Shown here one piece after another: positions 22,217 through 33,456 of a DNA stretch of 64,000 nucleotides. The stretch comes from Combretum micranthum (Eukaryota > Streptophyta > Magnoliopsida > Myrtales > Combretaceae), in contig JAMXBD010000394.1 in the NCBI GenBank assembly GCA_024138025.1, forward strand, positions 744,001 to 808,000. The letters run 5' to 3'. Within the stretch, counting starts at the first letter, position 1; the number at the start of each line of letters is the position of its first letter. The notes beneath the pieces are model-generated. The model made no database searches and was not told the origin of the DNA. It saw only the letters and a list, made by a program, of their open reading frames with translations. Made by a program: the position numbers and the translations under genes.

Positions 22217-25200
22217 ATGAACAACAATATATGTGCAAGATCACTACTTTACAGCATGAACAAGATGAGATCTTAACAAAAACGCATCTAAACATTAGAT
22301 CCATGTCTTGTGATTGCTTGACATTCTTGTTCATGTGTTCCATGCCCTAGCATTAGCTCATTGGGATTTAGTGAGGAAATACACAAGATATGGTCTTGCC
22401 ATTACAAGAACTAGGAAGAACAAGGCTTGAATCAACATACCAAAGGAGGATCTAAGGTAGAAATGGAGGAGTTTTGAGTTGAAAGTGCAAGAGGGAGGGG
22501 AGGGGGGTGCTCGGCACAAAGGGAAAGAAAAGAAGAGAGGTTTTCTCTTTTTCAATTTTGAAACAAGAAGAAAATGAAGAGAGAGAGAAAATTATGTATA
22601 TATATGGAGTGCATTAGGGTTTAGATAATTAAAAAGGAGTAAAATAAATAAATTTGAGAGGGAAATTGGGGGGGGGGGGGGTGGGGGCGGCTCTCTTTGG
22701 GTGTGTGTGTGTTTGAAATTTCAATATTTGTAATTAGTTAATTAAAATGTAATAAATGTGATAATTGTTTAAGAGACAAAATTCATTGGAAAGAAAATTG
22801 AAATGAGTAGTTATAAGGATGTAAGAATAGGGTATGTAGTGTGTAGTGTAGGTTGTACTTGTGAATAGTGACAAGACATCTACTTTACCGGTTGTTCGAA
22901 ACATAGGAAAAGCTATAACTGTAATTTTTATAGCTTGGAAAATTATGAAATTGTATTTTTGGAATCCTTATAAAATTACGGTTCTAATGATATTCCGGAA
23001 CATTTTTCTGAATCCGTGGCTGGGGCACGCTTTTCCGTAATTGGGCTCGGGAAGGCCAGGAATTGAAAAATTCCCGAATTTAAAACTTTCAAAGGTTTGA
23101 AATGTACTTTGGAACAACAATTCAAATTCATTTACTTTCATAATATTTATTTTACTATGAAACCGAAGGAAAGCCGGATTTAGGGTTCCTAGGCTTCATT
23201 CACTAAACTCAACCTGATTGGATTAGGGTTTCGCTTCCAATTCTCGGGGTTTTCTAGCTACTGAGAATTACCGGGGTTTACAGTTCCCAATACTTGATAT
23301 TTTATTTTTCTTGCTTATTATTTATTTCTAGTATTTTCTTATGTTCTTATTACTTTATTTGCTCATGATACTGGCATTTACATAATGTTAATGTCTCAAC
23401 TAATCTAAAAGTAGAATTTCATTTTTATTTAAAGGAACTCAAAACTAGATTTTCGATTATGTAATTCTTCATAAAGATCATGAGTTATTATCAACCACAC
23501 ATAAATAGAGTTTTTCTCAAACGTTTCCTTAAATAACAAAGATGTTTTTACCAAGAAAACTTAAGAAATAGATATTTTCATTATATTATGTTAACCTAAG
23601 TTTTAGTAAAATAATTTGTTAGTTTTCAAAGTTTTCACAAAAAGCTTAAGAATAAACTCTTTTTAACTCCATAACAAAACTAAGAAACAAACTAGTTTTT
23701 AAAAGTTAAGATGAATTCAACCAATAAAATTACAAACCCACTTAGGAAAAATAATGATTTTCAAATTTCTAAAAAGAAGGAACTCATTTTCAAAAGAATA
23801 TAAATAAAAAGTAAGATTAACAATAATGGATTTTACCAATAAAGATTATTCTTTTCGGAAGAAATAAAAAGAACAAATTTTAGAAAACAAAACTTATATT
23901 TTAAATAATAAAGACAAGACTCAAGGACCATTCTAACATACAAATTCATAAAGAGATTTTTCAACAACTTAATATACTTTTAATAAATTTGAATTTAAGT
24001 AAAACTTATAAAATACTAAGGTTAAAGGAAAATTTACTTGTTTTGGAAAAAGGAATGAAGGAAATAAAATAGGAATATACTCATTTATAATGAAAATATA
24101 AAGTTTCTTCCAAATACTTGAAAAGGAATTTATCAAGATAAGTTTTAACACTTTAAAAAGAATTGTTTTATGAAATAAATTGTTGAGACACTACCATTAG
24201 AAATTTTGCATATAAAATGAGTTTATCTATATGCTCAAAGTATTTATCAAATATATGTTCATAATTATATTATATATATATATATTGTTACAAAAGGATT
24301 CTTTTTAAAATGAAGTTGAGTTAGAAATGGATTTGCCAAAGTTTAGAAATAATTCATTTTAAATCTGTACCTGACATTTTCGGAACCCAAATGACCTTAT
24401 ATGACAAAGATAACCTTAGAAATGGATAAATCTTTTCGAATAGGTAGAAAACGGTATATTATATGCGAAATTCTGAGTTAAAATGAGTAAGTTATGGCCA
24501 TTTTAAGTTGAAATTTCCTCTTATACGATTTTACCGCTATTTTAAGAGAAGTTTAGAATCTCTAAGAATAGAAATTCATGAAAGACTTATCCCGGGTATT
24601 TCTTTTGTCTAGGTGACGAAAGATACAAGATTACCCTACCCGAGGATTACTACGACTAAGAAGATCGCAAAATGGACGAGTGAGTTATTCCTCCTAATTT
24701 CATTACCTTGCTTGTGCTTGTAAAGTAGCGGCATTAGTATACTAAGAAAAGATAAAAATAGATATATTTGGGGAATTTGGGATTATGTATGTGTGATTCT
24801 ATGTTTATGTATGAAATGAGAATTAAGAATAATGCAACTTCGAACCGCTTGTTTAATAATTTTGTTTACTTACTTGTATAACTATTTATTGTTTGCTAAA
24901 TTAATTGATCGCCCCTAATAAACCTTAATAAGCATTGGCTTAAGAAAAATAAAACGTTCACGCATAGCATCCATCGAATCACATCTATTTCGGAAGGCTG
25001 CTACTCCTACGCGTAGAGTTGGATTGGTTGTGATCGTGTGGTGCCACAGGCCATGTTCCTTCCTGGAGAATCCAAATCGCTCGGGGAAAGCGACTCTAGG
25101 TTCAGAGCCGAGCCAACCGAACGCTGTGGATGAGGACCTGAGGACTAGCAGTAGAAGGTCGAGGACCTTCAACCCCGATTCCCTAACCTTTGATACGGAG

Positions 25201-25781
25201 GGGTAAATCCGTTCTATATATGGTTTCCGAATAACTATATATAATTGTGTAATCATGTGATTGTTGCATTGTATGCATAGCATATGTGTGATTAAATAAA
25301 TAAACTTGTTTGAAAATATGGTGCGAATGAAAAGGAATATCTCACTAAGCTAGTTGTACCTTATACCCCTATAGATTTTATTGCAACAGGTATACCTGTG
25401 GCTTAAATTGAGGATCATGACATTAAGGAAGTCATGGATGGATAGTTAAGCTTCTATGAAGGAAATGGGATCATAAGATGAAGTAATGTTGTAAGGATCT
25501 TTATATGAAATGCCTATATGGTAAGTGATGTATATTTATTTGAAGTGGGATATGCCCCTAAGAATTGGAGTGCAATATGTATGTTTTATGATAAGTATTT
25601 TCTTTGCCTTGTTACTTATTTATTATCGATGTAAATTGCGCTACTCCAATGCGTTCCCTTGGTTGTGATGTACGCCTTGTACATGATATGAAAGCCTTTG
25701 CGTGACGAAGGTAGTCATTCCTAGGCTTTAGTATTATGTACGGTGGACTGCCACGTTTAAGGTACCCCTCGGGGCGTGACA

Positions 25782-25967
25782 TCGGGCATTCTTTCATTAC
25801 CTCCTGAGTTACAACCCTGCCTCCTGTGGGTGTATAGATCCCTAATCTTTTATTCATTGCTTCATGTGTTAGGCCTAGTCTTTTGGCTAATGTAGCGTCT
25901 ATAAATGAATGTGTCGCGTCGATGTCAAATAGGGCATACACTGATTGGTCTTTCACTTGTATTGTTC
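25782..25967 (-). pseudogene. Layer-0 gypsy aspartic protease N-terminus
   Basis: The minus strand reads GTIQVKDQSVYALFDIDATH, then SFIDATLAKRLGL. This is the retropepsin active-site region: the usual ALFDSGATHSFI has become DIDA, keeping the catalytic Asp but losing the Gly, so the enzyme would be inactive. The first codon is completed by splicing from 26074 (see the intron). The frame runs leftwards into the LTR inserted at 25781 and resumes at 12039. Confidence 0.88.
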
Positions 25968-26073
25968 CTATTTATCAATTATGCATTACATGTTATTTAT
26001 GACTCATAAAAGTATTTATTGTGAATCTAAAGTGTTCGTGTCTCATACTATAGCTTTAAATATAATAACATAC
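25968..26073 (-). other. Predicted 106-nt spliceosomal intron between gag and protease
   Basis: On the minus strand the sequence is GCAG/GTATGTT at 26073 and GATAAATAG/GAACAAT at 25968. The interior is AT-rich and holds an in-frame TAG. Removing it joins LIAG to GTIQVKDQ (phase 1), restoring the continuous gag-protease sequence expected for this family (xxxGTIxVNxxPxYALFD). Confidence 0.75.
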
Positions 26074-26782
26074 CTGCAATGAGTCTGGTATCATCCAAGT
26101 CAGCTCCATCCCAAATGTTTTCAGCATCTTCCTCATCTATCTCTTCCTCATCAGCTGGAGTTCCATGCATAGCATAAATCCTAGCTACTCCCATAGTTTT
26201 GCTGGTACTGACATTGCCCTCTTTCTGATCCTTTACTTCAACAACCCCTTTAGATTGTGATGATCCAGCCGCTATAGTACTCCTTTGGGGACAATAGGAT
26301 GATATGTGACCGTCTTTCTTATAGATAAAGCAAGTCGCACCAGCTAGCATTACTTCTCCTAGCATGACGACTTTTTACATTTCCAACTGTCTTTAAGAAC
26401 CTTCCTTTCTTATGAGTAACACTCATTCCACATTTTCATGAATTCTTTTTCCAAGTGTTTGTCCTCGTTTTTATACCTTTTTACTTCATATTTTCTAGCA
26501 CGTTCTATCACTCGTGCTTTCTCTACCATAGCAGCAAAGTCAATGAAAAGTTTGCCTTTTCTATTCATTTCTATCTTTTTATGCATCTGGGTTAAACTAT
26601 AGTAGTCGATTGAACTCATGTTCATACTCATCAACGTTTTGCTCCCCTAGGTCAAATTCATTGAATCAGTATTGTACTTTGCTTTCAAGCTGTCCGAAAA
26701 ATATTCCTTTAGAAATTCCTATCTAAAAACTCTCCACGTCATGGGATGTGGCAATCCTCTTTACTTTGAATCCCACCATATT
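26074..26782 (-). pseudogene. Layer-0 gypsy gag C-terminal half with zinc knuckle
   Basis: From 26782: WWDSK, PMTWRVF, EFLKEYFSDSLKAKYN, then FIDFAAMVEKARVIERARKY, and a CCHC-type knuckle CFIYKKDGHISSYC, whose second Cys is now Tyr. An acidic linker follows (DEEEIDEEDAENIWDGADLD). Order and motifs are those of chromovirus gag. Stops near 26767 and 26717 and frameshifts mark decay. It joins 34523 across the 26783-34522 LTR with TSD ATATT/ATATC (RIWWDS at the junction). Confidence 0.88.
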
Positions 26783-27219
26783 TGTCACACCCCAAAGTAT
26801 GCCCTACACGTGACAGTCCGCACACTCAATATTTAAACTCAAGTAAGACAATCTTAGTCTTCCCATGAGTTTGAACATCGAGTGTAAGGCTCACTCTCAA
26901 CATTCAGAGACCATACTTTGGTTCGTAGTAGCTTAAGGAGACATACATAGCAACAAGAATGTAAATCATGACCGTCTCATAGAAAACTATTCTATTACAT
27001 GAACTAGGGGGCATACCCCCAATAACACTGCTAAGAATTCACAGGCTCACAAATTTCCTTGTATTATCCTTCAGGCACTGGTTCAGGGAACAGGATTAGA
27101 AGTCCATTTCTACTTTTAGGTCCCGGCCTTAACAAAGCTCCTTAACATCTAAGAGCTGTACCTGATGTCCATGGGTCCTCGGAGATAGCCAAAGGTATTC
27201 ATACTGCAATAGAAAACTA

Positions 27220-30200
27220 TTGGGGTATAAGCTATACTAGCTTAGTGAGTGAAAACTTCCATATCACAATTAAGACAAATCATTCAAGCAAGTGATTATT
27301 CAAGCAAGTGAAATGCATCAAACAAATGGGTTCAACAAACATATGACCATCCGGAAATCATATGTGGATGGACTTGTGCCCTCCATCCCGGGTTAGCAGA
27401 TTAACGAATCCTGCGATACAACGCCGTCTAAGCTCACGGTCAACTGAACAATATTTCGTTTTGTGGATCACGATCAACCAACAATTCGTTTTATGGATCA
27501 CGATTAACCAACAATTCATTTTATGGATCATGATAAACCAACAATTGCTAATGCTCCATCCCCATCGTGATATGAATGGGTTCAATTATATTTGAAGTCC
27601 AATAATCGGTTAACCAGATTCTTTTAGGTGACCAAGCAATATTCGCAGACAATCATTTCTAACTCATCTCTGCACAAGCAATAACTTATCACCCGGCTTC
27701 GATATTCTTTACTTTCAGCTCACACATCAACAGCAAACAATTATAATATCTAACTAACCCCATCATGCATAATCATTCTCTTTTTATCTTTGCTTAGCAA
27801 CTAGTGCAACTATTATTACAATCACAAGCAATAATTGAAATCGGAAGAGATACTCACTCGGCCATGGTACGCCGGTCTCTTAATAACGGTAGTCAGGTGA
27901 TAGGGTATCGTCGTGCTCGGGATCACCTACCAAATAAGAATAGCCTAATCAGAATCTCATCACTTCACTAATTCAAGCTAGGCATCTAAACTACTCAAAA
28001 TCGTGACTCTCGCTATTTGCGGAAGTTCCAACTTAAAACGGCCATAACTTGGTCATTTTAACTTGGAATTTCGCAAATTTTATATCGATTTCTATCTACT
28101 TCGAAAGATCTATCTATTTCTAATATTATTTTCAAGTTTTGAAGACATTAAGGTCACGGAACAGAGGGATCAGATCTGTTCTGTAACGTTTCTATTTCCG
28201 AAAAATTGTTTCGCATTTAGTAAAAATGTTTTTAGTTGATGACTCATGTATAGATGGTATATGAATGAATTCCTAGTATGAATGTCACGTGATGAGCTCA
28301 ATATATGCATGGTCTTGATGATTCTTGATGATGAACTCTTATGAACTCCTAATTATTATAAAACTCCATGATGGTCATTTCAAAAAAATATTCTTTCCAA
28401 CTTTGCATTCCCTAGGGTTTTTAGGATTCTATTCTTGGAATTTACTTGTTATCTAAATAAAAATGAGTCCTTAAAACCTATACTATCCATGACCTTCATT
28501 TATGCATAAAAATCCACATTTTTCACTTGGCAAATATGTTTTCAAACAAGCTTTTTACAAAAATCCGAATTTTGGAAATTTTCTTTTCTTGCATTTTTCC
28601 TATGAGAAAACTTGTTTAATGCACCAAAATTTAAAGCTTTATTATATCTATTATCTAAGGACTTCACTTAACTTATAAAACTTGTAATTTGAGCTTGAAT
28701 ACTAGGTGTTTATGTAGGCATTACTCTAAATTACGAATTTAACAATTTGATCACTAACTCAAGATTTTCCATTCTAACTCCACTACTTGATTTTCATATT
28801 ACTCATGCCTAAACTCATCTAAACTTGTAAAACTCATTCCTTAAAGATACCTATTACATAAACCTTTCATTTTTCATGAAAAATATGAGTTTTAAAGTGG
28901 TTTCAAGAGTTTTTAAAATAGGTCTAAAAAATTATACGAATTTTCCTTTGAACTTTGCTAACAAAAATCATTTCTTTTCAAGTTCTTTGCCTTATTTTCA
29001 TAAATATCTACCAACTAACATGTTTATATATACACAAGGCCAGGCTTTTATGAACATCAATGCATAAAACACAAAATATGCATGTGAACATGAATGAAGA
29101 AAACATGAGTCTCTAAACACTAGATCTACAAACTTATAGTGCATGAACATGAGCTTAATGATACGAACATTAACTTTCCAAGCAAGATCTCTACTTTACA
29201 TGCATGAACATAATATTATTTCAACAATAACTCTTTTAAATACAAGATCTACTTTTTGTGATGGCTTGATATTCTTGTATTAGTATTTTCTTGTCCCTAG
29301 CATATGCTCATTAGGATTTAAAGTGGAAAACACACAAGAAAAGTCTTGCCATTACAAGATTTAGTAGTAATAAACTTAAAAATCATCACCTAAGGAAGGA
29401 TTTAATGAAGAAATGAAGAAGAAAAGAGCTTGTTGTGTGTGTGTAGAATGGGGAGGAGGCTCACGTACAAAGAGGGAGTAGAGAGAGGGTTTTGTGATTT
29501 TTTGACAAATGGAAATGAAATGGAGAGAGAAAGTTAAAGATTATTTATATTAGTGAATTTAGGGTTTGCTTGGAATAGTAAAAGAGATAAAATAATTCAA
29601 TTTGGGGCATAATTGGGGGGTTAATGGCGCCGGCCATATGGGGTGGAAGAGGGAGAGAGAACAAATTTTATTTGAAATTGATATTGTGTAATAAAATGTA
29701 ATAAAAGTGATAATTTAATAGGAGACAAAAATTTCTTGGAAAAGAAAATTTAATTGAGTAGTTGTAAGGATGTAAGAATAGGGTATGGGTAGTGTGTAGT
29801 ATAGGTTGTACTTGTAAATAGTAGACAAGACATCTACTTTACCGGTTGTAAGAAAAACACGAGAAAAAGGCTATAAGTGTAATTTTTATAGCCCGAAAAA
29901 TTATAAAATTGATATTTTTGAAATCCTCACAAAATTACGGTTCTAATGAATATTTCGGAATATTTTTCTGAGTTTGTGGTCCCAGGGCACGTTTTTCCAT
30001 AATTAAGCCCGGGAAGGTCCGGAATTGAAAAATTCCCGAATTTAAAACTTTCTAAGGTTTAAAATACACCTTAAAATAGTAATTCGTATTTATTTACTTT
30101 ATAAAACTTCTTTTATTATGAAACCGAAGGAAAGCCGGATCTAGGGTTTTTAAGCTCCTCTCACTAAGCTTGAACTAAACCGATATAGGGTTTCGTTCTC

Positions 30201-30245
30201 TGGTTTCCGAAGTTCATTCGATTATTAGAAAAACTAGGGTATACA
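27220..30245 (-). mobile_element. Type-A LTR segment lacking its own 3' end
   Basis: It contains the type-A signature in reverse: E3 region about 27168-27215, tandem repeat 27440-27545, E2 27858-27926 (DPEHDDTLSPDYRY-stop, ATG 27865-27863, donor GTGAGT), long hairpin about 29255-29360, donor GTGATG near 29395 and GGCGCCGGCC near 29627. The right end TATACA at 30245 is followed by TTATA, which does not match any left flank. Confidence 0.75.
27440..27545 (-). repeat. Tandem about 30-bp repeats in type-A LTR
   Basis: Three to four units of the same family as 10564-10735, reverse orientation. Confidence 0.75.
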
Positions 30246-31436
30246 TTATAAGAATAATAAATAAAATTGTGTAATGAATAATAATAAATCGTACTGAAAG
30301 ACTCACAATTACCGGTAGTAATGAAATACAAACAAAATCGCCAAATCAGGAAATTCTAGTTATCGACGATTCATAAAACTAATATTTTAGAGATCCTTAT
30401 AAAAATTTAAGTCTAACGGCACTAATAACATATTTTTAATATTCCAAGTCTCGGGGTACGCTTTTCGAAGTCGGTACCCGACCGGGTTGGAAATAGATTG
30501 AAAGTTTGTCAATCTCATCTTTTAAAGCATCCTAGTCTTAATACGGACCAACTACACCCTGTAAACCCCGGTATTCCCAGTAGCTAGGAAACCCCGGGAA
30601 TTGGAAGCAAAACCCTAATCCGATCAGGTTGAGTTTAGTGAATGAAGCCTAGGAACCCTAAATCCAGCTTTCATTCGGTTTCATGGTAAAATAAATATTA
30701 TAAAGTGAATGAATTCAAATTATTGTTCCAAGGTACATTTCAAACCTTTGAAAGTTTTAAATTCGGGAATTTTTCAATTCCGGGCCTTCCCGAGCCCAAT
30801 TACGGAAAAGCGTGCCCCAGGCCACGGATTCAGAAAAATGTTCCGAATATTCATTAGAACCCTAATTTTATAAGGATTCCAAAAATATCAATTTCATAAT
30901 TTTCCGAGCTATAAAAATTACAGTTATAGCTTTTCCCGTGTTTTCGGAACAACCGGTAAAGTAGATGTCTTGTCTACTATTCACAAGTACAACCTACACT
31001 ACACACTACCCATACCCTATTCTTACATCCTTACAACTACTCATTTCAATTTTCTTTTCCAAGAAATTTTGTCTTTTAAATAATTATTACATTTATTACA
31101 ATTTCATTTACTAAATTACAAAAATCAAATTTTTAAACACACACATGCATCATGGTCGGCGCCCCCCCCGCCCCCCTTGTTTTTCCTCTTCATTTAATTA
31201 ATTTTATTCCATTTTGTAAAGCTAAACCCTAAGTTACTTCATATATACATATTATACTCTCTCTCTTCTCATTTTCTCCTCATTTTAACTTTTGAAAAGA
31301 GAAAAACTCTCTCCTTTTACCCTCTTGTTGCCGTGAGCTTGCCCCCTCCCCATCCTCACATTTCCAACTTTGTTTCTTCTCTATTTCACTTCAAGACTCC
31401 ATTGGTATGTGTATTTAAGCTTTGTTTCTTCCTACT

Positions 31437-31540
31437 CTTGTAATGGCAAAGCTATATCTTGTGTGTTTTCTCATTTAATCCCAATGAGCTCATGCTAGGG
31501 ACATGAAAACACATGAACAAGAATAACAAGCCACCACAAG
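31437..31540 (+). ncRNA. Long imperfect hairpin in type-A LTR leader
   Basis: Outer stem CTTGTAATGGC (31437-31447) with GCCACCACAAG (31530-31540). Inner stem GTGTTTTC (31463-31470) with GAAAACAC (31505-31512), plus CTTGT (31458-31462) with ACAAG (31517-31521). Tip TCCC/GGGA (31479-31482 with 31498-31501). Equivalents with compensating changes are at about 8780-8890, 40510-40620, 42553-42656 and, in reverse, 22300-22420 and 29255-29360. Confidence 0.55.
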
Positions 31541-33253
31541 ACATGGATCTAGTGTTTAGATGAGCTTATGTTAAGATCTCACCTTGTTCATGCATGTAAA
31601 GTAGTGATCTTGCATATATATTGTTATTCATGCCATGAGATCCATGATTTATGCATCATACTTAGTAGATCTAAAGTTTAGATACCCACATTGTCATTTA
31701 CATGTATGATCATAGAGTTATTTTCATTTTCATGCATTGATGACCACAAAAATGTAGTCTTGATTATGTATAGAGAAGTTAGATGGTGGATATTCATAAT
31801 AGAAGGCAAAAACATTGAAAAAGGAAGGATTTTGTCAAAATGAAATATTGAAAATTCGGATGAAATGGAAACCCTACCTTGAAAACTACCAAAATCACTT
31901 TCAAACTCATATTTCATAAGAAAAATGGAGGTATGTGTAATAGACATGTTGAAGGAATTATTTTCATGAGTTTAGATGAGTTTAGGCATAATAAAAATAA
32001 GGAAAACAAGAGGCGAAGTTAGAAGGAAAAATGTTGACTTTGGATGTGTAGTCAAATTCGTAATTTTGGGTAATACCTAAATAAACACTTAGTATTTAAG
32101 TCTAAAATGGATGTTTTATAAGATAAATGAAGTCCTTGGATAAAGTATACATTGGAGCTTCACTTTTTAATACATTAGACAAGATTTTCCTTAAGAAAAA
32201 TGCAAGAAAATGGAATTTGGAAAATTCGGATTTTTACAAGTAGCTTATTCGAAAACATGTTTACCAAAGGAAAAATGTAAATTTTTATGCATGAATGGAG
32301 GCCATGACTATTATAGACTTTGGGAACTTATTTTTAGATAGAAAACAAGTGGACTACAAGACTAAAGGCCAAAGAAACCCTAAGGAGTATAATGTGGAAA
32401 AATAGTCTACTAGAAATAACCTTTGGAAGATTTTCTAACACTTAGGAGTTCATAAGGGTTTATTACCACAAAAATTATCATGACCATACACATATTGAGT
32501 TCACTACATGGCATACACATTAGTAGTTCATTCCTATATCATTCATGCATGAATCACCAACTAGGAACATTTCTTATTAAAAGCAAAGCACATTTTCGAA
32601 ATTGGATCAACTGCGGAACAGAACTGATCCCACTGTTCCGTGACCTTACTATTTTCAAAACTTAAATTTAATATTAGAACTAGATAGATCTTTCGAAGTA
32701 GATGAAGATCGATATAAAATTTGCGAAATTCCGAGTTAAAATGACCAAGTTATGGCCGTTTTAAGTCGGGACTTCCGCAAATAGCGAGAAATCCGAATTC
32801 AACTAGTCTAGATATATAGTTTGATTTAATTACATGATGAGAATCTCATTAGGACTATTCTTGCTTGGTAGGTGATCCCGAGCAGGACGACACTCTACCT
32901 CCCGACTATATTATTAGGAAGTTGGCGTCCAATGGCCAAGTGAGTTTACTTCCATTCTCAATTAATGCATGTGATTGTAATGTAGTGGCACTAGTGATGT
33001 AGGCAAAGATAAAAGAAATTGTATAAGCATGCTGGGGTATATGGGAATTATTTATGTTGTTGATTGTTGATATGTGAAATGGAGATTAAGGTATATCGAA
33101 ACCGGGTGTTAAGATATTGACTGCTTTACTAGAATCTTATGATGAATGTCTGCGAATACTTGTTGGTCACTTAAAAGAATTGAATTAATGACTATTCGAC
33201 TCCGACTATAAATTGAATTCATTCATGTCACGATGGGGTTGGAGCATTCGCAT

Positions 33254-33350
33254 TGTTGGTTAATCGTGATCCATAAAACGACTTGTTGGTTAATCGTGAT
33301 CCATAAAACGACTTGTTGGTTAATCGTGATCCATAAAACGAATTATTATT
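33254..33350 (+). repeat. Tandem 30-bp repeats in type-A LTR
   Basis: Three units of GTTGGTTAATCGTGATCCAT with the AAAACGACTT end, exact 30-bp period. Confidence 0.8.
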
Positions 33351-33407
33351 AGTTGACCGTGAGCTTAAACGGCGTCGTACCGCAGGATTCGTTAATCTGC
33401 TAACCCG

Positions 33408-33456
33408 GGATGGAGGGCGCAAGTCCATCCACATATGATTTCCGGACGGTCATATG
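33408..33456 (+). ncRNA. Conserved hairpin pair in LTR (GGATGGA/TCCATCC and CATATG/CATATG)
   Basis: First stem GGATGGA (33408-33414) with TCCATCC (33424-33430), loop GGGCGCAAG. Second stem CATATG (33432-33437) with CATATG (33450-33455). Found at the same place in all LTR types of the window with compensating stem changes; see findings. Confidence 0.6.

Larger units (their letters stand above)
13806..23282 (-). mobile_element. Solo LTR, type A, minus strand, interrupted by 16159-22216 (TSD GTTCC)
   Basis: The plus-strand ends are TGTCACGCCCG (13806) and ACCGGGGTTTACA (23282), the reverse complement of a TGTAAACCCCGG...GGCGTGACA LTR. GTTCC flanks it at 13801-13805 and 23283-23287. Net length is 3414 bp after removing the nested element. 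It contains E3 (rc) near 14155-14200, a tandem 30-bp repeat 14430-14545, E2 14844-14911 (DPKQDDTLPPDYYY-stop, ATG 14849-14847), the long hairpin about 22300-22420, a donor GTATGTTG near 22435 and a G-run at about 22667-22681. It inserted into the hairpin array of the surrounding type-B LTR. Confidence 0.92.
12040..25781 (+). mobile_element. Solo LTR, type B, interrupted by 13806-23282 (TSD TCGGG)
   Basis: The outer ends TGTAAACCCCCG (12040) and GGGGCGTGACA (25781) are flanked by TCGGG at 12035-12039 and 25782-25786, and the protease frame continues across. Its own sequence is 12040-13805 and 23288-25781, about 4.26 kb. It has a TATA-like TATAATACCC near 13224, donor TTTAG/GTAAAT at 13437, hairpin array 13683-13810, E2 24613-24679 (TLPEDYYD-stop, ATG 24672-24674, donor GTGAGT 24680), hairpin ACGGA/TCCGT 25195-25212, and an E3 acceptor GCAACAG near 25390. 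The only long ORF (12916-13440) is a low-complexity Y/F/S/T reading frame and is not credible as a gene. Confidence 0.92.

Noticed and set aside
24915..25283. 122-codon minus ORF and overlapping 60-codon plus ORF
   Set aside because: Both cover the same LTR segment with its hairpin; equivalent segment at 55720-55980 does not keep either frame.
26783..30245. Simple solo LTR of 3463 bp
   Set aside because: Length fits type A, but flanks ATATT and TTATA do not match and the first ~430 bp are not type A; a recombinant explains this better.
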